Made by a program: the position numbers and the translations under genes. The notes beneath the pieces are model-generated. The model was not told the DNA's origin and searched no databases. It worked only from the letters and a program-made list of their open reading frames with translations. This document shows, piece after piece, positions 1-5,563 of a stretch of DNA of 9,073 bases (the stretch's first letter is position 1; each line of letters opens with the position of its first letter). The DNA is from Deltaproteobacteria bacterium (GTDB taxonomy: Bacteria > Desulfobacterota > DSM-4660 > Desulfatiglandales > HGW-15), in contig CP070840.1 in NCBI GenBank assembly GCA_020342025.1, forward strand, positions 2,257,263 to 2,266,335, given 5' to 3'.

Positions 1-7
1 ATAGCCC

Positions 8-49
8 CAAAAACAAGAAAAACCCCACCTCGCTATGGAGAAATGGGGT
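8..49 (-). terminator. Rho-independent terminator after the FrnE-like gene
   Basis: Read on the minus strand, ACCCCATTTC (49-40) pairs with GAGGTGGGGT (31-22) around an 8-nt loop, giving a 10-bp stem with two G-U pairs. A T-rich run (21-8, interrupted by single C and G bases) follows. It lies about 100 nt after the stop codon at 153 and probably ends the DHH-mgtE-frnE transcript. The stretch between (50-152) shows no gene. Confidence 0.75.
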
Positions 50-152
50 CTTCAAATTCGACGCATGGCATCCTCTTCTTTGAGGTTAGTGGGCTGCCTT
101 CAAATCTTGGCGTAAACTAGCACAAAATCTTGAGTGCGGTCAAGGGTAAGTC

Positions 153-782
153 CTACCCTCTGGAATCACGTTTTTTTACCCCGCTCACGTTCAGAAGTTC
201 TTCGAGCACCTCGTATGGTTGAGCCCCCACCACGAATCGCTGATCTAACAGAAAGGTGGGAACGGCTGTCACGCCCATGCCCCTGGCGCGTGACCAATCT
301 GAATCGACGGCCTCCTTAAAGCCCCTGGTCTCAAGCACCTCCCGCGCCTCTTCACCTGAAAGGCCCACCGATCTGGCCACATCTGAGAGTTCCTGGATCT
401 TGCCGATGTTTCTGCCTTCCACAAAATAGGCCGGGAACACGGCGTTGTGAAAAGGCTCGCCTATCCCTTGAGATTCTGCCCACTTACCCAACTCTTGAGC
501 CAAACGGCTATTGTAGGTCTTGTCCCGCTCACCAAACGGAAGCCCCTCCTCATCAGCCACCTTTTTGAGCCCCGCCATCACCCCGCCAATATCTACGAAG
601 CGGCCTGCAAAGAGCTCTTCCAGAGTAAGCCCTTGTTCAGGCGTGTTGGGATGGAGGGGAAAAGCGGTCCAGTGGATATCAATCTCATAGTTCTTTCTCA
701 ATCTCTCGATACGCCCGGTAACGAAGTAACACCAGGGTCACACATAATCCGAGAATATTTCCAGAGTTGCAAGCTCGTTCAT
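153..782 (-). CDS. Probable selenoprotein: DsbA/FrnE-family thiol-disulfide oxidoreductase with a U-P-W-C active site
   Basis: The reading frame from ATG 782 encodes 209 residues if the in-frame TGA at 740-738 (codon 15) is read as selenocysteine. The N-terminus then reads MNELATLEIFSDYV-U-PWCYF. This matches the FrnE branch of the DsbA family (FSD-x-V-C-P-W-C-Y), with Sec exactly where the catalytic cysteine belongs. Cys18 is the only cysteine in the protein, so U15 and C18 would form the redox pair. The rest fits the family: a WxxFPLHP-type strand, FPAYFVEGRNIG near the helical insert, and the cis-proline loop TAVPT (Pro175). There is no signal peptide, so it should be cytoplasmic. The start is supported by AAAGGA about seven bases upstream of ATG 782. 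It lies 75 nt after mgtE and is probably cotranscribed. Without recoding, translation could only begin at TTG 701, losing the active site. The alternative is an inactivating Cys-to-stop mutation (one base, TGT to TGA) or a sequencing error. The redox role is known for the family; the exact substrate is not. Confidence 0.82.
705..740 (-). promoter_or_regulatory. UGA Sec codon and candidate bacterial SECIS stem-loop
   Basis: The UGA is at 740-738. On the minus strand, TTCG (725-722) pairs with CGAG (708-705), including one U-G pair. A U-U mismatch follows (721/709), then TAC (720-718) pairs with GTA (712-710), closing a five-base loop CGGGC (717-713). The loop begins after 20 nt, with a G in its second position and an unpaired U three pairs below it. 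As I recall the bacterial SECIS model, the apical loop sits roughly 16-37 nt after UGA with a G among its first two bases and often a bulged U, as in fdhF, so this fits. A competing fold pairs CCC and GGT (737-731) with ACC and GGG (719-714), but its loop would be too close to the UGA. Confidence 0.65.
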
Positions 783-857
783 GGGTCATCCTTTCGTTCA
801 GATCTTTGGGTCGCTTGCGCGCGGGGGGCTTCGCTTGGGGAGGCTACAAAACCGAGT

Positions 858-2213
858 TTAGGCCGTCATTCTCAAGAAACCCGTGACTAGCCCCAGATAA
901 ATAAGAAGGCTTAAGATATCGTTTGTGGTCGTTACAAAGGGTCCTGTGGCGAGGGCTGGATCGATATTTAACCTTTTTAGAACCAGGGGCACAGCAGCGC
1001 CTATAAAACCCGAGTTCAGTACAATCAGAACCAGTGCGAGCGCTACGATACTCCCCAGCCCGTAATCATATAGCCATACACCCACGATAAGTCCCAGGAG
1101 GATACCGCATATGACCCCATTTAAAAGGGCCACCTTCATTTCCATCCAGAGCCGTTTGCCTATGTTCACCAAGCTGATATCCCCTGTCGCCAAACCTCTC
1201 ACCGCCACGGTGGCTGCCTGCGTCCCGGTGTTCCCTCCCATGGCCATGATCACAGGAAAGAAGAATGAGAGGGCGAGGATTTTTTCCAGGGAAGACTCGA
1301 ACTGATTGATTACAACGGCCGCAAGAATGCCGCCAAAAAGCCCTGCTATCAGCCACGGCAGCCTCGCCCGTGAAATCTTGAGTGAGGACTCTTCCGCGAT
1401 TTCCTGACGAATCACACCCGCCATTAGAGAGATATCTTCGTCCGCCTCTTCTTCGATCACGTCGATGATGTCGTCGTGGGTGATGCGACCGATTAGACGG
1501 TTTTTATCATCTACCACAGGAATGGTGACCACATCGTACTTTTTCACCAGGTGGTAGACCTCTTCCTGGTCCGTGTTCACATTGACGGAGATCACTTCCG
1601 GGTTCATGATATCACGCAGCTTCTGTTCAGGAAGCTCCAGGACCAGGTCTTTCAGTGATACCACACCCACCAGCCTGTCAAAATCGTCCACAACAAAGAG
1701 ATAATAGACATTTTCCACCTCTTCCCTCTTCTCCCGGATGATTTCAATGGCCTCTTCGACCGTGGCATTCGCTTTCGCGGCAACAAATTCCAGGGCCATG
1801 ATCCCGCCGGCCGTATCCTCGGGATGTGGAAGAAGCTTTTCCAGGTCCTCTGTGACATCATCCTCGAGGGCTTCAATGACCTGTTTGGCTCGCTCGGCCG
1901 GAAGATCTCCCACCAGGTCGGCTGCGTCATCCGAATCAAGTTCTTGGACGATTTCAGAGATGGCCTGGTTATCCAACCCACCTAAGATGGTTTCCTGAAC
2001 AGGGGCCTCCATTTCCACGAGCACATCCCCGGCCCCTTTGGGTTCCAGAAAGTCAAAGATGTGGAGACGCTCCTCTTGATCGAGATGCTCTATAAGATCA
2101 GCGAGGTCGGCAGGACGCATCTCATCAATCAGTTTCTTGAGAAACTGTTGATTCCGGTCTCGGATAGAGTCCTTCACGTCCTGGATCAGTTTTTCGGAGA
2201 TGATTTGAGTCAT
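858..2213 (-). CDS. mgtE: MgtE-family magnesium transporter
   Basis: Inner-membrane Mg2+ channel/transporter that also senses cytosolic Mg2+. From ATG 2213 it has 451 residues, very close to the family norm of about 450. Order of domains: an acidic MgtE N-terminal helical domain (about 10-125); a CBS pair (about 130-255), with the second CBS showing VTIPVVDDKNRLIGRITHDD; an acidic connecting segment EEEADEDISLMAG; then a membrane domain with five hydrophobic helices (about 285-451). The pore signature GGNTGTQ is at 326-332. The TTTND block near the C-terminus puts an aspartate at residue 432, the position of the Mg2+-binding Asp in the Thermus protein. A GTG at 2237 would add eight residues. 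ATG is preferred for length and codon type, although neither start has a strong Shine-Dalgarno. It lies 46 nt after the DHH gene and 75 nt before the FrnE-like gene, all on the same strand. No truncation is seen. Confidence 0.95.
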   Translation of the reverse strand: MTQIISEKLIQDVKDSIRDRNQQFLKKLIDEMRPADLADLIEHLDQEERLHIFDFLEPKGAGDVLVEMEAPVQETILGGLDNQAISEIVQELDSDDAADLVGDLPAERAKQVIEALEDDVTEDLEKLLPHPEDTAGGIMALEFVAAKANATVEEAIEIIREKREEVENVYYLFVVDDFDRLVGVVSLKDLVLELPEQKLRDIMNPEVISVNVNTDQEEVYHLVKKYDVVTIPVVDDKNRLIGRITHDDIIDVIEEEADEDISLMAGVIRQEIAEESSLKISRARLPWLIAGLFGGILAAVVINQFESSLEKILALSFFFPVIMAMGGNTGTQAATVAVRGLATGDISLVNIGKRLWMEMKVALLNGVICGILLGLIVGVWLYDYGLGSIVALALVLIVLNSGFIGAAVPLVLKRLNIDPALATGPFVTTTNDILSLLIYLGLVTGFLRMTA

Positions 2214-2259
2214 AACGTGGGTTCTCGATGCTTCCACGCATAAAGAATTTTGGTGGATA

Positions 2260-3291
2260 TTACTTCCCTGTCCAATTCCCCTTTATTTTGCTCAGGATAA
2301 ATTGCTTATATTTCGAGGCATCGCTCGTCTCTGGGCCGAGTTCCTGAATGGGAATTTCAGCTCTCGCCGCGCTCCTGTGACCCCCAGCGGCCCCCCAGTC
2401 GCCAAAGAGCCTCTGGGCCATTTTGCCCGCATCAAGGCGGAATCCCACATTTCTAAAGATAATAACAAGCTTCTGCCCGTAAACCCCCGATACAATACAC
2501 CAAGTGGCCTCTGCCATTTTAAGGAAAAAATCGGCAATGAGGACCAGGATATCTGGATCCTTTACCCTATCCATGTGAATAAATGCTATGTCCTTGAAAA
2601 ACATCAGGTTTTCCATCGCAGTCCGGAAACTGTTCAGGGTCTTTCTTGTTAATTCAGAGGACTCAACCTTTTTCAGTATATTCAAATTGGCGAACGGATA
2701 GAGATATCTGAATGCGTCGATGTCGTTGGGGAGAGAAGGCCGGGCAAAATTCTCTGTGTCAGTCTTGATTCCGTGAAAGAGCGCTGTGGCCAGCCTGGGA
2801 GAAGGCTTGATCTTGGCTGCCCTGAGATATTCGGTCATTATGGTTGACGTGGCGCCGTAATCATCTTGGATATCGAGAAAGGGTGCCACAGAATCAGGGG
2901 CCACAGGGTGATGATCAATGATGATGTGAAACTGGAATCGGCTAAAGCGTTTGTCATGATGGGGCTGAGAATCCATTATGGCAAATTTTGTGACCTCGGA
3001 GCTGTTGAAATTCCTGATGTGCTCTTGGTCGATTCTGAGTGACTTGACCAGGGCCAAATTATCCGCTCTTTTAATCACATTAATGTGAAAAACAAGGGTC
3101 TTCTTCACCTTTCGCCAGAAAATCCTCTTCAAAGCAAGGGCGCTCGCCATGGCATCCGGATCAGCGTTAATGAGAACGGCCAGCGTGTCCTCCGGGCTCA
3201 CCAGTTCCAGCAGCCTTTTAAGTTTTTCTGCGGGAGAGGTGGACTTGGGAAAGGGATGATTCATCTGTATAGTTTTCTTCTGCTTGGCCAT
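2260..3291 (-). CDS. DHH/DHHA1-family phosphoesterase (NrnA-like)
   Basis: A 343-residue putative Mn2+-dependent phosphodiesterase of the DHH superfamily, likely cytoplasmic. Numbering from ATG 3291, the conserved motifs are all present: NADPDA (42-47, motif I), IMDSQP (motif II, around 105-110), IIDHHP (125-129, motif III, the eponymous DHH), GIKTDTE (174-180, motif IV) and a C-terminal DHHA1-type substrate loop GGHRSAARAEIP (303-314). Relatives degrade nanoRNA, pAp or cyclic dinucleotide products, and the sequence alone does not say which. No CBS or GGDEF domain is attached. The frame is open back to a TTG at 3372, with another ATG at 3336 that would add 15 residues including CDEC. ATG 3291 is chosen because the DHH fold begins soon after it, but the Shine-Dalgarno is weak, so the start is uncertain. 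It is first of three genes in the same direction; the link to mgtE is positional only. Confidence 0.88.
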   Translation of the reverse strand: MAKQKKTIQMNHPFPKSTSPAEKLKRLLELVSPEDTLAVLINADPDAMASALALKRIFWRKVKKTLVFHINVIKRADNLALVKSLRIDQEHIRNFNSSEVTKFAIMDSQPHHDKRFSRFQFHIIIDHHPVAPDSVAPFLDIQDDYGATSTIMTEYLRAAKIKPSPRLATALFHGIKTDTENFARPSLPNDIDAFRYLYPFANLNILKKVESSELTRKTLNSFRTAMENLMFFKDIAFIHMDRVKDPDILVLIADFFLKMAEATWCIVSGVYGQKLVIIFRNVGFRLDAGKMAQRLFGDWGAAGGHRSAARAEIPIQELGPETSDASKYKQFILSKIKGNWTGK

Positions 3292-3350
3292 TTCGCACTC
3301 GTCACATCCTGCTTGCGGAACTGCGGGGAGCCACATTCGGGCCACATTAG

Positions 3351-3378
3351 ATGATAGGGGCCAAAAATTCAATATGAA
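3351..3378 (-). promoter_or_regulatory. Possible sigma70-like promoter for the DHH-mgtE-frnE genes
   Basis: On the minus strand, TTCATA (3378-3373) and TATCAT (3356-3351) are separated by 16 nt, matching 4/6 and 5/6 of the -35 and -10 consensus. The start point would be about 50 nt upstream of ATG 3291. It sits between the preceding terminator and the gene, where a promoter is expected. The support is weak because it rests on short matches. Confidence 0.3.
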
Positions 3379-3406
3379 AAAGAATCCAGTCCGGAGCCTG
3401 AACTTA

Positions 3407-3433
3407 TTAAAAAATCCGGGCTCAAGAACCCGG
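3407..3433 (-). terminator. Rho-independent terminator for the isomerase gene
   Basis: Read on the minus strand, CCGGGTTC pairs with GAGCCCGG (3433-3416, one G-U pair, very tight loop), followed after one base by an uninterrupted run of T (3414-3409) and TAA. It separates the isomerase transcript from the DHH gene. It lies about 255 nt after the isomerase stop, so the transcript would carry the octamer repeats in its 3' untranslated end. Confidence 0.8.
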
Positions 3434-3460
3434 CTTTGATTTGGGCTCAGAGGGGCTTTT

Positions 3461-3486
3461 AGGCTTTCTCCTTCATGCGAAAGCCT
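3461..3486. repeat. Short perfect inverted repeat (8-bp arms)
   Basis: AGGCTTTC (3461-3468) and GAAAGCCT (3479-3486) can form a hairpin with a 10-nt loop, immediately beside the octamer array. No T tract follows in either direction, so it is not a clear terminator. It may be the edge of the repeat island. Confidence 0.4.
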
Positions 3487-3488
3487 TC

Positions 3489-3600
3489 TGGAGTAATGGA
3501 GTGCTGGAGTAATGGAGTAATGATTGGGACTCGTTTAAGTTGAAATTCCGGTTTTGGCTTTTTCCAACACTCCAATACTCCAAAACTCCAGTACTCCAAA
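3489..3600. repeat. Inverted pair of octamer tandem arrays (TGGAGTNN x4 and ACTCCANN x4)
   Basis: The left arm (3489-3520) is four copies of an 8-bp unit: TGGAGTAA, TGGAGTGC, TGGAGTAA, TGGAGTAA. The right arm (3569-3600) is four copies of the complementary unit: ACTCCAAT, ACTCCAAA, ACTCCAGT, ACTCCAAA. The arms face each other across 48 bp, so the transcript could form a long imperfect hairpin. The whole stretch 3434-3688 between the isomerase stop and its terminator has no gene. Short frames through it encode only repetitive Tyr-Ser-Ser-Thr-Pro-Leu-like peptides. I recall similar arrays scattered through deltaproteobacterial genomes, but this was not checked. Confidence 0.85.
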
Positions 3601-3688
3601 GCAGCTCACTATCTTTACCGGCAAAGTCGAGATATTCTATCCTGGACCAGGGGATCAAGTTTTTGACGTCAAAATGAAGATTCCCCTT

Positions 3689-4477
3689 CTACCAGGGCCA
3701 GAACCTTTCCAGGTATTCCAGGCTGGGCCACACATCCTCTTCCCTGTGCGGTTCGATGGTAATAATGGGGGGATCTGATTTCCTGCCTTTAAGGTATTTG
3801 AAGAGCAATCTGAAATCTATCTGCCCCTTGCCAAGGGCCAGGTGGTCATCCTGGTTGCCCAGATTGTCATGAAGATGAACCTGCTCTATGAGTTCTCCTA
3901 AACTTTGGAGCCATGCGGGGAGCGCCACGACGCTGAAGGCAGCCATGTGCCCGGTATCCAGACAAAACCCCACATGCTGACCTATCAACCCCTCATAGAC
4001 GTCCAAGAACTCCTGCGGGCTCTGCTCATAGACATTTTCAAGCATCAGGAGGCTCTCCTGTTTCTTGATTTCTTCTGAGAGCCAGATCCATAGCGCCTGG
4101 CTCTTTTCGATCCACACATCCTTTAATCCCCAGTACCGTTTGTGGTCGTAACCCGTGTGAAAGACAACACTTTCTGGCTGAAACATGGGAACCAACGCCA
4201 ATACCTGCTGAAAACGACGCTTTGTGAGTGACCTGACGGATGAATCAAGAGAACCAGGGGAAAGATCCAGGTATGGGGCATGCAATGTGGTGGATAGCCC
4301 CCGTTTGCGAATCTGAGTGGCAACGGCCTCAAAATCCTTAAGTGAAAACCGATCAAGGGCATTGGCGTCGAAGCCTATCTCAGGGTTTAGACCATATTCC
4401 AAAAATTGTGGGAGGTAGGATTCATACAACATGGTGAACGGGATGTTGACCTGGACTTTCCGTAAGATCTGGCTCAT
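3689..4477 (-). CDS. Sugar phosphate isomerase/epimerase-like TIM-barrel protein (AP endonuclease 2 family)
   Basis: A 262-residue single-domain protein of the xylose isomerase-like TIM-barrel superfamily. Metal-ligand positions typical of the fold are all visible: His66 in LHAPYLDLSPG, His107 in VVFHTGYD, Glu147 in LENVYEQ, Asp174 and His177 in FCLDTGHMAAFS, His203 in VHLHDNLG, the DDH at 210-212, and Glu242 in ITIEPH. This implies a divalent-metal enzyme, cytoplasmic, acting on a sugar, a sugar phosphate or possibly a DNA abasic site. The substrate cannot be read from the sequence. The start ATG 4477 is chosen over an upstream codon at 4516 because AGGAG lies eight bases before it, and because the barrel's first strand (VQVNIPF) begins straight after. 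It is transcribed alone and divergently from the 4569 gene, with a perfect TATAAT in the shared upstream gap. Confidence 0.88.
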   Translation of the reverse strand: MSQILRKVQVNIPFTMLYESYLPQFLEYGLNPEIGFDANALDRFSLKDFEAVATQIRKRGLSTTLHAPYLDLSPGSLDSSVRSLTKRRFQQVLALVPMFQPESVVFHTGYDHKRYWGLKDVWIEKSQALWIWLSEEIKKQESLLMLENVYEQSPQEFLDVYEGLIGQHVGFCLDTGHMAAFSVVALPAWLQSLGELIEQVHLHDNLGNQDDHLALGKGQIDFRLLFKYLKGRKSDPPIITIEPHREEDVWPSLEYLERFWPW

Positions 4478-4497
4478 ATGCGTATCTCCTGACTTAA

Positions 4498-4527
4498 TTG
4501 ACAAATCAAAATGCACTCTATTATATA
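4498..4527 (+). promoter_or_regulatory. Sigma70-like promoter for the 4569-5242 gene pair
   Basis: A perfect TTGACA (4498-4503) is followed after 18 nt by TATATA (4522-4527), or after 17 nt by TTATAT. The start point would be around 4534, giving a leader of roughly 35 nt before ATG 4569. Its -10 overlaps the -10 of the opposite promoter. Confidence 0.55.
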
Positions 4528-4548
4528 AGTCTTACCCTATTCATGCAC
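4520..4548 (-). promoter_or_regulatory. Sigma70-like promoter for the isomerase gene
   Basis: On the minus strand a perfect TATAAT (4525-4520) lies about 43 nt upstream of ATG 4477. The hexamer 17 nt further up (GTGCAT, 4548-4543) is a poor -35, so the promoter may be activator-dependent or weak. Confidence 0.5.
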
Positions 4549-4568
4549 GGAGTGCTGAAATAAAGCTT

Positions 4569-4913
4569 ATGAAAAAATCTATCGTTTCTCCCCTATGTTC
4601 TGCTTTTATTATTCCCGGGCTCGGGCAAATAATAAACCGAAATCTGAAAAAGGGACTGTGTATACTCTCCATTGTTTTTGTTCTCTTTGTCGCCGGGACC
4701 ATCAAGCTGGCTTTTACCATAAGATCCCTTTTTCAGGGCTCGGAGATGACCCAACTGAATTCCGCGACGGTGGGAAAGCGGCTTCAGGGAGAAGATTTTA
4801 CACTGTTATGGGTTCTGTTGATACTCTTTGGTGTTGTATGGCTTTATTCGGTTATAGATGCCTTCTGGACTGCAAAGAAAATGGAAAGCCGTGGAGAAGG
4901 TGGTGACCTATGA
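4569..4913 (+). CDS. Small TM2-like membrane protein
   Basis: A 114-residue protein. Residues 8-22 (LCSAFIIPGLGQIIN) are a short hydrophobic stretch with the PGLGQ turn and are followed by the basic NRNLKKG. Residues 29-52 and 78-97 are strong membrane helices. The last ends in YSVIDAFWTAKK, resembling the Asp-Ala-(aromatic) ending of TM2-type small membrane proteins. The segment between the helices (53-77) is polar. Function unknown, inner membrane predicted. ATG 4569 is chosen because the typical MKK-hydrophobic start follows it. The frame is open back to 4431, but that extension lies across the promoter gap and the opposite gene. The Shine-Dalgarno is poor (GGAG is too far upstream). Its stop overlaps the next gene's start (ATGA), indicating translational coupling. 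Confidence 0.75.
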   Translation: MKKSIVSPLCSAFIIPGLGQIINRNLKKGLCILSIVFVLFVAGTIKLAFTIRSLFQGSEMTQLNSATVGKRLQGEDFTLLWVLLILFGVVWLYSVIDAFWTAKKMESRGEGGDL

Positions 4914-5242
4914 GGGCCTATTTGATTGATGAAATCTCGGCCTCGGACATGGAGAAAATCATCCGCTTTCTAAAGGAAAACTGTTGTCAGTCCACTCTGG
5001 ACGACATCTTCTGGGTTGAGATACCGGAAGACCTCCTGGCTGGTGTCCAATCTGAACATAAAAACTGCAGACCACACGTCTTTGCCATGGAAAAGGGAGA
5101 CCATTGGGTAAAGGCAGAATTTTTTGTCCGCAGTCTCAAAAACATGCGCTGTGATTGCCAGCGTTATTGCACCCCTCAGCAGAGAGAGTTCATCCTCAAC
5201 TTTGTCCACCGCATGATAGACGCCCTGGATATAAGAACCTGA
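4910..5242 (+). CDS. Conserved-looking hypothetical protein, Cys-rich, 110 aa
   Basis: Not recognised. The predicted protein is soluble, mixed alpha/beta, with no signal peptide or membrane helix. It has six cysteines: an adjacent pair at 25-26, one at 53, and a C-x-C-x3-C cluster at 81, 83 and 87 (RCDCQRYC). The cluster could bind a metal or form disulfides, but no known motif is matched. A helix (about 90-107) closes the protein. The ATG at 4910 overlaps the TGA of the TM2-like gene by four bases and has AAGGTGG at a normal distance, so the two are very likely an operon. Codon use resembles its neighbours. It ends 27 bp before the palindromic element at 5270. Confidence 0.72.
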   Translation: MRAYLIDEISASDMEKIIRFLKENCCQSTLDDIFWVEIPEDLLAGVQSEHKNCRPHVFAMEKGDHWVKAEFFVRSLKNMRCDCQRYCTPQQREFILNFVHRMIDALDIRT

Positions 5243-5269
5243 AAAATCTTACGCCCAAAGAAGGCCTTT

Positions 5270-5420
5270 GAGACTGTCGAAAAGCCAGTTTCTTCGAGGC
5301 TGATGGAAAATGTCCGGATGCAAGGCTTACGAAATCCCGAGGAATGAGGCGTACATAAAGGTACGCCGCAGTGACGAGGGATGAGGGTAACGCAGCAGAT
5401 GGGCGTTTTCCGACAGCCTC
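5270..5420. repeat. Palindromic MITE-like element with terminal inverted repeats
   Basis: About 151 bp bounded by imperfect terminal inverted repeats: GAGACTGTCGAAAAG (5270-5284) against TTTTCCGACAGCCTC (5406-5420). The ends match apart from one substitution and one extra base. In the middle, GGCGTAC (5348-5354) and GTACGCC (5361-5367) form a perfect hairpin around ATAAAG. TCCC (5335-5338) and GGGA (5378-5381) could extend it. No coding capacity. I recall closely similar elements in deltaproteobacterial intergenic regions. No clear target-site duplication is visible. The rest of the 5243-5563 gap holds only the candidate ileS promoter and ribosome-binding site. Confidence 0.7.
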
Positions 5421-5502
5421 TTTCTTCTCTGTTGACTCATTCCCTTCCAAGCGCCTCTCATCCTGACTGCGTTGGCCCATGTCAACAAAATCCCAAATCA
5501 AA

Positions 5503-5529
5503 TTGACTTGATAGGGCTAATTTGATAAT
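5503..5529 (+). promoter_or_regulatory. Possible ileS promoter
   Basis: TTGACT (5503-5508) and GATAAT (5524-5529) each match 5/6 of consensus, but the spacer is only 15 nt, which is short. The start would fall about 30 nt before the ileS ATG. No T-box or other attenuator structure is seen between here and the gene. Confidence 0.35.
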
Positions 5530-5563
5530 CAGGGTTCCTTACGAGTATGGAGGCATGAGCCAA

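Noticed and set aside
153..701. A 182-residue protein starting at TTG 701
   Set aside because: It lacks the active-site motif and has no well-spaced Shine-Dalgarno. The family match continues upstream through the TGA, so the longer recoded frame is preferred.
3473..3658. Short minus-strand frame across the octamer arrays
   Set aside because: Its peptide is just translated repeat units; no start signal or family resemblance.
5196..5501. Minus-strand frame of 101 codons before ileS
   Set aside because: It runs through the palindromic element and antisense to the end of the 4910 gene. Its composition looks non-coding.
5421..5563. T-box leader for ileS
   Set aside because: No specifier stem, no conserved T-box bulge sequence and no terminator or antiterminator pair were seen.
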